Below, piece after piece: positions 22,613-34,166 of a stretch of 64,000 nucleotides of DNA (positions are counted from its first letter, which is position 1; each line of letters begins with the position of its first letter). Position numbers and translations under genes: made by a program. The notes under the pieces are model-generated. The model worked only from the letters and a program-made list of their open reading frames with translations. It did no database searches and had not been told where the DNA came from. This DNA is from Asterella californica. Taxonomy: Eukaryota > Streptophyta > Marchantiopsida > Marchantiales > Aytoniaceae. The stretch is from the NCBI GenBank assembly GCA_036924285.1, contig JAYKYS010000002.1:8804001-8868000 (forward strand). Reading direction: 5' to 3'.

Positions 22613-23146
22613 CTATGTGTCGACAGAAAAACATTTTTCAATGGAAGTCTCGAAAGGTTTGTACTCTTTCCTAAGAGCATTGATGGTGTGTAGGATGAGA
22701 TCATCATCCTCGACTTTCACCCCTATGCTGTTAAGCTGCTCAACTAGACCTCGCACTTGATAAACATAATCTGTAATGCTCAATGAACCCTTCTTAACAT
22801 CTAAGAGTTGCTGCTTGAGTTGTAACTTACTAGCTTTAGTAGATGTCTGGAAAACATTAGCTAGTACATCCCAGACCTCTTGGGGGGTATCGACAGACTG
22901 TATGTAACCAAACATGGAAGGTGAGACACACAAAGAAAGATAATGCATAGTTTGACAAGCTCGTTTGTTCCATGCATCAACATCAGGATCTGTATCAACT
23001 CCAACGGGTTTCGCATCTGTCCCTATGATCAAGCCAAACAAGCTTTGATCTTTCAAGAAGGCGGACATGCGATACTTCCATATGGAGTAGTTGTTTTTGT
23101 CTAAAGGTTCACCGGTAATGGCTGAAAACGTATCTATTCTACTCAT
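22613..23146 (-). pseudogene. Copia-B gag (UBN2 family)
   Basis: The start is taken as MSRIDTF (ATG 23146-23144). A longer frame begins at 23194, but the family normally opens just before a LDKNNYSIWKYRM-type motif. The domain has the usual gag-of-copia landmarks: NYSIWKYRMSAFL, AWNKRACQTMHYL, and LKQQLLDVKKG with SITDYV. The frame breaks before the zinc knuckle, at the inverted repeat 22567-22605. Confidence 0.88.
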
Positions 23147-23722
23147 GATGGATTGGACGTAAGAAACGAAAATACAGATAGTGTCTCTGAACAAATCAAA
23201 ATTTCACACAGTGATAGAAATGTTGATTCTAGGGTTATATAGATGTAGGTCTGGACGTAGGTATGTGTGACATAAACTGTCAGAATGTCTAAAAGATGTC
23301 GTTTACATCTTCAAATACGTGGTCAAAGTACAGTTGACTGTATGCCCTAAAACGAAATAGCTCAAAATGGGTACAGCTTTCGGTACAGGGATGATTTTTT
23401 CCGTTTTGGCTAAAAATGAGTAGAAGACCCTAAAAAATGCAGTCAAAGCTTGTTGACTGACTATAATTGTGAAAACTCTCACAAAAAAACACACAACAAA
23501 TACAGCAGAGGGACGATTCAGAAATTCAGAACCTGTCACCAACTCTGTCATTCCATGCTGCACCAGAAAAAATGATGTCTGATTTTTGAAAGTAGCTCCA
23601 AACAGCAAGGACGCCTATTAGAGTTTCGCCTCAAGAGAAATCTCCATGTGCAAAAAATGACAGCACCTCCACTTGCAATCTGAGTCTTTTGTATACCTCC
23701 AATCTCTAATTCTTTCACTCAA
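23147..23722 (-). other. Copia-B untranslated leader
   Basis: Region between the primer-binding site and the gag ATG. No supported frame. Confidence 0.7.
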
Positions 23723-23734
23723 GCTCTGATACCA
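23723..23734 (-). other. Primer-binding site of Copia-B
   Basis: On the minus strand TGGTATCAGAGC directly follows the 5' LTR; it is complementary to initiator tRNA-Met. Confidence 0.95.
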
Positions 23735-23999
23735 TGTTACGATGTATGACAGCAAGAACACAATTCATAGCACCACTCCAACAGGGGAGGAAAACCTTCA
23801 TACAAGGAAGGAGGCTCTCTCATCCTTCACAAGAGGAAAAAGAAAGAACAGAGTATCACTAAAGAGACTGACTTGGAGGCAGAGCCCCTTCTCAATATAT
23901 AGAGGGAGTCAAAAGACTTTTGGGGTTGGGTCTCCGTAACGTAGTTGTGTACAAAGTCTTACAGGACTTCATGAGCTTGTCTTACTCCGCATGTCAACA
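23735..23999 (-). repeat. Copia-B LTR, 5' in element orientation
   Basis: 265 bp, TGTTACGATG to TGTCAACA on the plus strand, followed by the target duplication TTTCG at 24000-24004. Confidence 0.95.
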
Positions 24000-24004
24000 T
24001 TTCG

Positions 24005-24235
24005 GATTCGTACATCAGCGTGTTTGATGTAACCCAGAATCTCATCATCGGAAGTTTGAGGTCAAAATAAACTGGTAGATCTTCGGATATCTCCAAGGCC
24101 AATCAAGATTGTGAACTTGATAACACGGAGACTATCACCAACCAGTTCTTCACCGTCAACATCACAGTACTAGGCTTGGACGATGGGTTCGGTGCTGTTT
24201 CAGTCCTGCTCCAGGAGGAGTCCAGATCCGGATGA
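24005..24235 (+). pseudogene. Secreted-protein pseudogene, copy in R2
   Basis: It carries the same truncated body as 11405-11643, ending with TGA at 24233-24235, plus an extra deletion of about 12 bp near 24104. It lacks the start and signal peptide and has the early TAA. Its leader and TATA box are at the end of block A2, now separated by Copia-B. Confidence 0.9.
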
Positions 24236-26110
24236 TCATCAGGACGGTAGCTCGATTATGAGGGTGTTCTAGTGTTCTTAAGAAATTTTGAAGATTGCAA
24301 TTAGATGTTCTTAAACGTGCGATGTCTTCTTCTGGGAGTCCTTAACTTGGACTGCTTGTATCAGAAGCAAGACTGCACAATCTAGACTACGTAATCTCTT
24401 TGTACATCCATGACCAGACCATTATGAAATTACATACCTGTTTGGACCAATCAATCCTGTACGCTGAAGTTAAATTTGTTCTTGCAACTTCTCAGGCGGA
24501 AGAGAAAGTTCTCAGGGCCAATGAACGAATAAGGAGTTGCACAAGGAGTTGGAATCATCACAAAGGAGGTGCAGCCATGAGTTTGAGATGGGGAACCTGT
24601 AACTCGCAGCCTCACCTATATCATGATAGAAACAGTAAGAGTTTGTGGTGGCTACAGAATTCCATAAGGAATGGTGCGAAAAATCATACCCTTACATTCA
24701 TAACGGACTTGTAAGTATACTTTTTTACACCGTGTTAATATAAAAAATATCATTTTCTCACATCTTTTTTCTGCTTGGATCTAAGTCTTATTTTTACCTC
24801 AGGACAAGTAGCCAGTTCAGTTTTTCTTTACCCCTTTCCTTACACACATTTTTCAAAAGTTCTTCTGAATCATTAGACAAGTTTTGCACTTGTAAAAAAA
24901 TGACCATAAACGGATGAATTTTGAAAAATGAACAAAAAGAATCAAGAAACAAGACTGTTCGATTTCCTGCTGCTTGAGTCGGAATCTTAGAACGGATTTC
25001 TGCCCGATGCAAATGAAACCTATGAATTGGAAATCCTGGTCCACAGAGCAACTTTCCTTTTTGAATCAAAATACTTTTATCGACCCCCGCATTCTGAACT
25101 ACCTTCAGTTGCAGGACTTGTCTGTGCTTCAACTCTTGGAATCAACCTCCGCTCTAGAACTCAATAACCCTGAATTCCCTAGAATTCCCATTTGACTTCA
25201 CCCGCCTGTACGCAAGTTCCTTGAACCCAGTTTTTTGTCTAAAGCTGATCTAAACTGAAAAATCATCATCCATCGCAACAAGAACCGAATCTGGAGGCAA
25301 ATGTTACTGCTCTGGACTTCTCCTTTCACTGATTTGAAACTAGGCCCTCTGGAATTTGAACCTTACAGCTGCACCTAGGTCTACTGGAATTCCTTTTCCT
25401 ATTCGGTTTACCTCGTAGATATGAGGTTCACATGAACATGAGAACACTACGTTGACTGTCAAAAACCATACACATGAATGGAGATGGAAGTTCGGGTTTA
25501 TGTCGAGAATTCTGGAGGTTTGAAATCATAATTGAAAAGTGTGTATCCAGCGCAAACATGTGGAATGTAGTACGGATCTAACGGATCCCGCAATATATCT
25601 GTGCCCCCACATGAATAAAATGAATTTTATTAGAAAAAAGAGATTCCGCCTATCGTGCAGGAAAGCGGGTCAGTATTTCATTTTTCCCGGAGCTCGGATC
25701 CTCAAATACTTGCCTCATTTCTCTGGATAAATTGCTGTTGGTTTTACCGGCAAGTCAGGTCATATTCCGCATTGAGCAAAACTTGGATGTCTTGTTCTGT
25801 ACTACCCCAACGTATCATTAGTTCTTAACACCAGTTGAATGTTAAAAGCTAAGGGTAGAGAACACTGAGAAAGTTCTACTGAACTCCTAAATCTTGGCTA
25901 GTGCATCCTTCAGAAGTTGAAGAACACGAAACTCAACACTTCAACTTACACGGTGATTTGTCCAAAGAGGGTTGTAAGATTTTTTGAAGGGAACACGTAA
26001 TCTGGATTGTGCAGACTTGGTTTTGATACGACGAGTCCAAGTTGAAGACTCGGGGAAGAAGACAGCGCACGATTTGCTCTTTCAAACAACTACTATCACT
26101 TAAAAGACTC
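24236..26110. repeat. Array block X, copy 2, non-coding
   Basis: Nearly identical to 11644-13500. Differences are small: a few substitutions, short indels, and a 15-bp insertion near 24340 (a fuller version of the sequence in X1). No gene supported. Confidence 0.9.
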
Positions 26111-26136
26111 TAATTATAGAGCTAAAGTCTTGATGA

Positions 26137-26487
26137 TCATGCGGAGCTGGACTCCTTCTCGACCAGTACTGACACAGCACCGAACCCATCGTCCAAGACT
26201 AGCACTGTGGTGTTGATGGTGAAGAACTGATTGGTGATAGTCTCCTTGGTCATCAACTTCACAATTTTGAACAGATCCTGATTGGCCTTGGAGATATCAG
26301 AAAATATACCAGATGCGTTGGGACCCATATTTCCGATGATGAGGTTTTGGGTGACATCAAACACGCTGATGTTCGTTGCAAGAGCTTGATTCTTCACGAG
26401 TATTGCAGCATCGGTGTGACCAAGAAGAGATGCTGAACAGAGGATTGCTACAACCGCCACTGCCAGAACCTTCACCGAAGCTGCCAT
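26137..26487 (-). CDS. Small secreted glycoprotein, gene 'a' of R2
   Basis: An intact 116-residue frame, identical to the R1 'a' protein except N77K (KIVKLM) and P115S (ESSSA). The signal peptide and all three sequons (N39, N57, N92) are kept. The TATAAATT box is 226 bp upstream of the ATG (26713-26720, minus). Its divergent partner 'b' is missing from this copy, because R2 ends shortly after the Copia-A2 insertion. Function unknown. Confidence 0.83.
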   Translation of the reverse strand: MAASVKVLAVAVVAILCSASLLGHTDAAILVKNQALATNISVFDVTQNLIIGNMGPNASGIFSDISKANQDLFKIVKLMTKETITNQFFTINTTVLVLDDGFGAVSVLVEKESSSA

Positions 26488-26689
26488 CTCTACGAGTGAA
26501 GTACGACTCTAGAATTTGAAACTATGTAGCTGCAGAATTATATTTAAGAAGCGTAGACGATGTCCTTTCACTCTCCAGCTATCGTTTCACTCTCCAGCTA
26601 TTCGAAGTCCAAGTCTTTCGACTAGAGGAATGAAGGCTAGGAGAGCTTCTATCAAGAGCTTGTAAGTTGCAGTAGTGAAGAGTGAGTGA

Positions 26690-27070
26690 CTGCAGCCGGA
26701 ATCATCCTAGAGAATTTATACATCCGCTAATGAGTGACAGCTGGTGTAGGTGTTCCATTAGCATGATTCTCGTTGATGTCCAGCCAAAACTTGTACATGG
26801 AGAATCTGAATCACTGCTGCTTCATGCGATTAGGTCACCAGGACGTAAACATGTTGTTCCTCCGCATGCTTTGCAGAAGCAAAATGTGAGTTTCAACACG
26901 CCAGAGACAAAAGTTGGACGGGCTTCGCAGCAAGACCAGCATGAAGCAAGTTCCCAACGCTGGACACAAGTTCCCACCAGAGAATATATTGTCACGAGCC
27001 AGATGCAGGAAACCAGAAGGTTATCGATTTGCCGAGTGTTGATTTCGTTATGAACGCTGGCAGTGAGCAA
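26690..27070 (-). promoter_or_regulatory. Upstream module and TATA of gene 'a', R2
   Basis: Same ordered words as in R1, nearly unchanged: TATAAATT, CATGTACAAGTTTTGGCTGG, GAAGCAGCAGTGATTCAG, GTCCAACTTTTGTCTC. Copia-A2 lies about 130 bp beyond this module. Confidence 0.55.
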
Positions 27071-27201
27071 AACACAAGAAGCCGAGAGGAAACGGAGTTA
27101 TACTTCTACAGTGCTATTCCGGACATGCCGCTGAAGAAAAGTCTAAAGACTTCAACTTTAACTAGTACAGTTGGGGAATGCGTCAATCGTTAACTTCTTC
27201 T

Positions 27202-27490
27202 TGTTGAAGGATAATAAGTTCACGTTCTTTCTCCTTTGACTATGACCTTTGACTATGACCTTTCAGTTCCCTTCTCCCTCTTCAGTATCTGTTCCGTAAC
27301 TCTCTCTAGTGTAACTGTGTTGTAACTCCTTTCTTGTAATACCTCCTTGTAACTCTTTGTTCCCGTTTCCTTCCCTGAGGCACCCCCAATGACCTCTACT
27401 CTGGAGATGATGACAGGCCCTATTGTCTGATCCCCTGTACGCAGCTTCAGCTGTGGTGTGAGCTCCTGCTAACTCTCGTCTTATTCAACA
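27202..27490 (+). repeat. 5' LTR of Copia-A2
   Basis: Begins TGTTGAAGGATAATAAG and ends TTATTCAACA, directly followed by the primer site. Confidence 0.96.
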
Positions 27491-27502
27491 TGGTATCAGA
27501 GC
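27491..27502 (+). other. Primer-binding site of Copia-A2
   Basis: TGGTATCAGAGC, complementary to initiator tRNA-Met. Confidence 0.95.
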
Positions 27503-28198
27503 AAGGAAGCGAGAAGGAAGAGAGAGAGAGTTTTTGCAAGGGGGCTTGACAGGAGGAACGGAAGGTTCCATCTATGGAAAAGAGAGTATGAGTGAGAATG
27601 GAGAAGTACTCTTGACTGTGAAAAACACGGATGTGGACAGTATTGTGAGTGCTCAGAAATTTTTTCGTTTTTTGAGACTATTTTACAGTTCCAGAGAGTT
27701 TGAAATCGTTTTTTGAGGGGTTTCTGGACGTTTTTTGACGATTTCAAGGGCACCCACTCTTGGTGTCTTGTCAGGAAGGGTCGAATTAAGTAGGATACAC
27801 CCTTGCTTGGATTTTTTGTCATGGTGAAAAGTTACCGAAACTCACCTTTGACCAGCATTTTGAGGGGGTTAGAGACGTTTTCTGCGAATTCTGAGGGCAC
27901 ATTATCGGTAGAAAAAGGCTCCGCATTTTTCCTTGGAATACCTTTCCAAAGAAATTTTTCCCGACCGATTCTGACCTCGTTTGCGAACTGTCAGAAGCTG
28001 TCAGAAACTTCTGCCGAACTTTGACCGTCGATTTGAAGGCCTTACAGACCTTTTTTGGAGAAACTAAAATTTTCCAAACTCTACCCCTACCCCACGCCCC
28101 TCGCACGTCGGGATCCTACTTTCACTTTGCCAACACGCATACCAAGTTTCATTTCAGTTGGAGACTGTTTGGTTAGACCAGGTTCGTGACAGTGCACA

Positions 28199-28790
28199 AT
28201 GGCGTCAGTTACCATAACAGAGAACTTACTTTCTGATTCTCATAAGTTGAATAGTTCGAACTACCCTATTTGGAGAGCTAGGGTACAGGCCATACTTGCT
28301 GGATATGACTTGTGGAAGTTTGTTACTGGCTTACAAGAGAGACCCACTGTTGCTGAAGAAGCTATCGTTTGGGATAGACGTGATCAGTTAGCACTTTCTG
28401 TCATCAAGATGACAGTGAAAGATGCTGAACTAGTTGATATCCTAGATACAGAAACTTCGAAAGAAGCATGGGATACCTTTACCAGGAAACATGAAGTGAC
28501 GAAAGAGGGGAAGTTGAGAGTTCTTAAGGGTAAACTCGTAACCTTGCAGATGCAAGAGGGTAAGAGCATTGAGGACCATTTTATGGCCCTCAAATCTATC
28601 TTACAAGACATCAAAACCTTAGGAGGAAGAGTTGAGAGTTCAGAAGCTATTCATTCGTTTCTTGAAAGTCTCCCTTCTGCTTATGAGACTTTTGTGAAGG
28701 CTATGGAGGTACGTCCTGGAAAGATTGACATGGACGAACTGGAGAGTTTGGTGCTACAAGAAGAGATCAACATCGAACATCGAACAAAAG
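28199..28790 (+). pseudogene. Copia-A2 gag, N-terminal part
   Basis: The ATG at 28199 opens MASVTITENLLSDSHKLNSS, followed by NYPIWRARVQAIL, a UBN2/gag-of-copia start. The frame runs to about 28775-28790, where one base is missing relative to Copia-A1 (ATCGAACATCGAAC against ATCGAACAGAAGAAC). The remaining frame to 29017 is out-of-frame and meaningless. The true continuation starts in the frame 28816-31446. A programmed shift is unlikely because Copia-A1 is in frame here. Confidence 0.9.
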
Positions 28791-31443
28791 AAAAGCAGCA
28801 AGTGACGAATCTGTTTTGCTGCACATCAACAAACAGAGAGGGAACTTTCGAGGGAAGAGGAAACCATTTCCTCTCAACAAAAGGTGGAATAGCAATGCTG
28901 GATCAAGCAACCAAGGAGGAGGCTCTTCTGCACATGCACAAGGTGACAAGAAGCGCAAGAATGGAAACTGTCACTACTGTGATAAACCAGGTCACTTTGC
29001 TCGTGAGTGCAGACTGAAGGCAAGACACGAAGGTACTGATAAGAGCAAAAACAGAGCAAATCTTGCTCAGGCTAAGTCTCCAGGAGAAAGTAATGAGCAG
29101 CTGTTTTTTACTGCTCTGTACACTAGTAAGTTAGATCATCCATGGTGGATAGATTTTGGAGCATCTAACCATATCTCTTCCATTCGAGAGTGGTTCCACA
29201 ACTTTCAGGAGATCACCAATGGACCAACAGTTGGTCTAGGAGATGGTGAGAGATACGAAGTTAAGGGACAAGGTGATATTCACCTCCAACTACCTACTGG
29301 AGCAGTATTTCGAGTTGAGGGAGTTTGGTACATACCTGGAGTGGTGCATAACTTGCTCAGTGTTAGGAGGTTAGTCCAAGCTGGTTTCTACATCAACTTC
29401 AACAACAAAGGATGCAACATACAAGACAATCAAGGTGTAGTAGCAAGAGGCAATGTGATAGGTCATTTATATGAGCTTGAAGCTACCTCCTTACCTGAAG
29501 TTTTGCTTGCTGCTACTGTACAAGAGAAGACGGATTTGTGGCACAGAAGACTAGGTCACATGAGTTCAGATAGAATGAACTTGCTGTACAAGTTCAACCT
29601 AGTTGAAGGAGTCCAGAAATTCGATTCTTTGCACAAGCCATGTGAGATCTGCTTGAAGGGAAAACAAGTTCAGAAGAAGTTCCCTTCAGCAGCAAGAAGG
29701 GCTACAACTCCACTAGATTTATTGCATATAGATCTAGCAGGACCCATTGATCCTCCACCATTAGGTAGAGCTGAATATTACCTTTTGATAGTTGATGATT
29801 ACTCACGAAAAATGTGGGTGAGGTTTCTGAGAAACAAGAATGAAGCTTTCACACACATGAAAGACTTCATAACTGAAGTTGAGCTTCAGAATAGCAGAAA
29901 AATTCGAAAAATCAGGAGTGACAGAGGAGGGGAGTTTCTGTCTAAAGCCGCTGATGCTTTCTACAAGTCCAAAGGCATCATACGACAACTAAGTGCACCT
30001 TATACTCCACAACAAAACAGAGTGGTGGAGAGGAAGAACAGAGTGGTTGCTGAAGTAACCAGATGTCTACTCAAGGATGGAGGACTACCTAAGAAGCTAT
30101 GGGCTGAAGCAGTTAACACTGCAGTTTACCTTCTCAACCGGAGTCCAACAAAGGTGGTGGAAGGTATGAGCCCTGAAGAGGCTTTCACGAGTATAAAACA
30201 TGATATCTCAAATCTTCGAGTTTTTGGATGTAAGGCCTATGTACTTGTGCCTAGAGAGTTGAGGAGGAAGTTAGACGACTGCTCTAAAGTTTGCACTTTC
30301 ATAGGCTACTCTGAACAAACGAAGGGATACAGACTACTTGACAGCAAAGAGAAGATTATCATTAGTAGGGATGTGTTCATTGATGAGGCAAATCATACTG
30401 CTCATCTTGAGGTAGAGAAGAAGGAGACTACTACTACCTCCAATGGTACTAGTCTAGCTTTCAGATTTCCTCTTTCAGATATGTTACAAGATAATCAGTC
30501 TGATGAGAATGTATCAGAAGCTGTTAGAGGTGGTGTAGATGTTGATGTTGCTCAAACAGAAGATATCGTGCACTCACCTGAGTTGGTGGTAGATCTTCCC
30601 ACACAAGTTACAGTTCCAACTTCAGCACCTGAACAAGTGCTTCAACCACTTCCAAATCAAGTAAGAAGATCTACTCGAATCAGGAGGGTACCTGCTCGAC
30701 TTGCTGAGATGTGGTTAGCAGAGGCGATTGATAACGCAGAACCACTGAAGTTCGAAGATGCTATGAAGTCTGAGAAGTGGACAAAGACAATGAAGGAGGA
30801 GTTTACTGCATTGCAGAAAAACGATACTTGGTTCTTGACAACTCTTCGTGAAGGGAAGAAGTTGATTGGAACCAAATGGGTGTACAAAACAAAGTACCAT
30901 GCTGATGGTACAGTTCAGAGATATAAGGCTCGACTTGTAGCCAAGGGCTATCTACAGCAGCAAGGGGAGGACTATGGTGAGACATTTACTCCTGTAGCGA
31001 AGATGAGTTCAGTTAGGCTGCTGATAGCATATTCTATGCTTCATAACTGGAAAGTATGGCAACTAGATGTGAAGAATGCTTTTCTGAATGGTAAGATACA
31101 AGAGGAAGTATACATACAGCAGCCACAAGGTTTTCAGGTTGCTGGAAAAGAACAGTTAGTATACAAACTTCGTAAAGCCTTGTATGGCCTTAAGCAAGCT
31201 CCTAGAGCTTGGTTTACTAGGATAGACAGTTTCTTAAGGAAGAAGGGTTTCTCTTCTACAAGAGGAGATCCTAATCTGTATATCCTAGTTACAGCAGAAG
31301 GGAGAGTAGCGTTGCTGCTGTATGTGGATGATGTAATCCTTTCAGGCAGCGATGAAGAGGCTATCTCTTTAGTGAAGTTACAGTTATCTACAGAGTTCGA
31401 GATGACTGACCTGGGCAGACTTACCTACTGTCTTGGAGTTCAT
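28791..31443 (+). pseudogene. Copia-A2 nucleocapsid-protease-integrase-RT
   Basis: A long open stretch of about 870 codons. Landmarks: zinc knuckle CHYCDKPGHFAREC (about 28972), protease WWIDFGASNH (about 29143-29172), GAG-pre-integrase LWHRRLGHM with CEICLKGK, integrase IDLAGP and VDDYSRKMWV, linker, RT VYKTKYHADGTVQRYKARLV, LDVKNAFLNG, YGLKQAPRAW and LLLYVDDVILSG. The protease has Asp-Phe-Gly instead of Asp-Ser-Gly, which should abolish cleavage. The frame closes at 31444-31446 (TAG) through loss of one T compared with Copia-A1. Confidence 0.93.
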
Positions 31444-32300
31444 TAGTCGAAGATGGAGAAGATCTGTACCTTGTACAGGATAAGTACATCAACGATACAT
31501 TGAGGGAGTATCAGATGCAGGACTGCAAGCCAGTGCTTACTCCAATGATACTTTCGAAGGATTGGTCTACTCAGCATGGATTTGACGAAGCGGTTGATAA
31601 AACTGAGTACAGGAGACTAGTTGGAAAGCTGATCTACTTGGTTGTAACGACCAGACCAGATCTAGCTTACGTTGTAAGCAAGCTTGGCCAGGAGATGGAG
31701 GACCCAAGAGTTCCACATTTGAAGATAGCGAAACGAGTACTCAGGTATCTGAAAGGTACTGCGTTTCATGGACTGAAGTTTACTTCAATTACTCCTAAAG
31801 TTCTAACAGGCTTTACGGATGCTGACTGGGCAGGTGATGTCGTAGACCGGAAATCAAGATCTGTTTATGCCTTCCTGCTTGCAGGTGCAGCTGTAACTTG
31901 GCAAAGTAAGAAACAGAAGGTTTCTTCTTTGTCATCCACAGAAGCCGAATATCGTGGACTGTGTAATGCAGTTCAGGAAGTCATGTGGATAAGATGGATG
32001 CTGGAAGATCTGGGAGAGGTTCAAAGAGAACCAACTACCATTTTCACTGATAACATGAGTAGCATTGCTCTTGCGAGAAATCCAGTCCATCATGCGAGGA
32101 CAAAGCACATTGAGGTGCAGGTCCATTTTATTCGTGACAAAATACAAAGTGGAGAGGTATGTGCCACTTGGGTACATACTGATGACCAACTAGCAGATAT
32201 ATTCACTAAACCATTGTCTAAATCTCAGTTTGATAAACTGAGAAATGGCCTTGGTATATGTGAACTGCCTGTGATCTTACGAGGGGGTGTTGAAGGATAA
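31444..32300 (+). pseudogene. Copia-A2 RT tail and RNase H
   Basis: After the 1-bp deletion the frame continues to 32300 with TRPDLAYVVSKLGQEMEDP, GFTDADWAGD, SSTEAEYRG, NPVHHARTKHIEVQVHFIRD and LADIFTKPLS. All RNase H acidic residues are present, unlike Copia-A1, which lost the DW pair. Confidence 0.93.
32276..32287 (+). other. Polypurine tract of Copia-A2
   Basis: CTTACGAGGGGG directly before the 3' LTR; it overlaps the end of the pol frame. Confidence 0.85.
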
Positions 32301-32575
32301 TAAGTTCACGTTCTTTCTCCTTTGACTATGACTTTTGACTATGACCTTTCAGTTCCCTTCTCCCTCTTCAGTATCTGTTCCGTAACTCTCTCTAGTGTAA
32401 CTGTGTTGTAACTCCTTTCTTGTAATACCTCCTTGTAACTCTTTGTTCCCGTTTCCTTCTCTGAGGCACCCCCAATGACCTCTACTCTGGAGATGATGAC
32501 AACCCTATTGTCTGATCCCCTGTACGCAGCTTCAGCTGTGGTGTGAGCTCCTGCTAACTCTCGTCTTATTCAACA
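32288..32575 (+). repeat. 3' LTR of Copia-A2
   Basis: 288 bp, nearly identical to 27202-27490, followed by the duplication CTTCT. Confidence 0.96.
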
Positions 32576-33150
32576 CTTCTCCCTATAACCTCTCTTCTTT
32601 TACGTATGTAAGTCGGTAGTTCACATATCAACGCTTGGATAGCCTCCGGAGTGTTTCTAGAAGGAAACGTTCTAGTCTTTTATCGGAATTCTGAACCTTG
32701 CCGGAAGTATTTCTCGGGATTCTTTCCGGACCACGGAATGTCGCTCATGTGTGTTCGCCTACTCTGGATCTTGACCGGAATTTAACTGATAGATGATAGT
32801 CTTCCGACATCTGCATATCAGCTGGCACATTTTTCTCGCTGTAGGAAATGTTATCGTCTCATAAACAAGAAAAAGCTTGCGTGACATCTTTCCCGGACCT
32901 GGCTGAAAAGGGAATACGCGACGCAATGAATAGCCGACGGACTGAAAGACACCATCAAGCCTTACACTGGAAAGAAGGATCAGAAGGCAGAGCAACTAAC
33001 GCCCCGAAAGGAAGAACACCGGGGCTAAACCCCGCTATCAGTAGCTCTAAGGTCACATATCGCATCTATAATATCAGACACAGATAAGTCAAAACTCTTA
33101 CATACAACTGAATTAGCATCGCCTACTGTAATTGCTCTCCTGTGGACCGC
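32576..33150. other. End of array copy R2 and unassigned spacer
   Basis: 32670-32900 matches 48716-48930 (from TCTAGTCTTTTAT through CCCGGACC). This shows that R2 and R4 share a downstream segment that R1 lacks. Beyond 32930 no repeat or gene is recognised. Confidence 0.7.
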
Positions 33151-33252
33151 GCCTGCTAAAGCTCTCTGTAAAGCAATGAAAACTCGCTGTCTAAAAAACA
33201 TAGTGCAAAAAGAAAGAGAAAATGATACCTATGTCGTCTCTCATGGTAAGCT

Positions 33253-34166
33253 CTAGCACAATCTCGAAAGAAGACGTCCAACTCCAAAGCTATCGATCCG
33301 CATATCTCCAAGACTAAGAGGATGAAGCGTTGTCTCACCTAGGTGCAAACCCTTGTACTTGGTCACTTCGTTGCTGCCTCCATGTCTGTAGTCCATCTTA
33401 GAAGATGGGTGATCACCTGTGCCGTCACTAAGTACCGTGTGGGATCCGTGACAATCACATCTGTCACTGAGACTTGATCCTCCCTCATCATACATGTCAG
33501 CTCTCACAGATCTTCTCGTCTGAAAAGCATATCAACGCTCTCTTCACGTCATGTAATCGCTTTCTCATGCTAAGACAAACACGACGTCCCTGATGACATC
33601 ATGGGTGGCTATCCGCTCTCCATCGTGAGGACAGTGAGCAAGGTGTCAATATGAGATGTCGAGCGAGACACCGCACTCGTGGATGGACACTGCCGAAGCA
33701 AAAGCTCGACCAAACCTAGGCGGAATCCCATCGCTGTAGAGAAGATAGTCGGTGTGAGACGGAACCCTCTAATGCAAGATCGAGCTATGAGTCAAGAGCC
33801 TGCACCCTTGTCAGAACAAGAGTGGAGTCGATTTCTAATATCACATGAGATGGAAAGATCCACTAAGAGTGCATCGAGAATCTACTAGAAGTGGTGTCTT
33901 GTCAGAGAGGATTGTAGTCTGAGAGATCCATCCGTAGCTAGGTTATCGAATCGAAGGTGTGCCTCACGTGCCTCAAGAGTCAAACTATCTCTTGTCTCAT
34001 GAAGACACATCTGTAGTCGATAAGAACCATCCTCCACCTTTGTCACATAGCCCTCTAGAATAAGTCTATCTCGCACGAGGAAAAGACAACAGAGCCAAGG
34101 TGATGAGAGGGTCCAACTAGTCTGAGAGATCCTCGATATGCAAAACGTCCTCGACCAAGACAACAT
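33253..34166 (-). pseudogene. C-terminal region of the retroelement ORF
   Basis: Frames 34166-33885 (LSWSRTFCISRISQTSWTL, then LRFDNLATDG) and 33507-33253 (DRCDCHGSHT, YRHGGSNEV) look like the tail downstream of the RT palm. A short Cys/His patch (CDCHGSH) recalls the terminal zinc region of such RT proteins. The assignment rests mainly on position. Confidence 0.4.

Larger units (their letters stand above)
18717..23999 (-). mobile_element. Copia-B: complete, inactive Ty1/copia on minus strand
   Basis: LTRs at 18717-19028 and 23735-23999 are flanked by the duplication TTTCG (18712-18716 and 24000-24004). The uninterrupted paralogous site is at 11390-11410 (CAGAGTTTCGGATTCG), which independently fixes both ends. 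The LTRs differ by roughly 15-20 substitutions by eye and a 47-bp length difference, so the insertion is older than Copia-A2. Coding runs right to left: gag, zinc knuckle, integrase, RT, RNase H, all broken. Confidence 0.97.
27202..32575 (+). mobile_element. Copia-A2: complete, recent Ty1/copia retrotransposon
   Basis: LTRs 27202-27490 and 32288-32575 differ at only about four positions. The target duplication is CTTCT (27197-27201 and 32576-32580). The paralogous empty site in R1 reads TAACTTCTTCTCCC near 14618. Same family as Copia-A1. Only two frameshifts and one protease substitution separate it from a full-length polyprotein, so it is the youngest element in the window. Confidence 0.97.

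Noticed and set aside
28775..28830. Programmed frameshift between gag and pol in Copia-A2
   Set aside because: Copia-A1 reads continuously through this point, and the difference is a single missing base, so it is a mutation in this copy.
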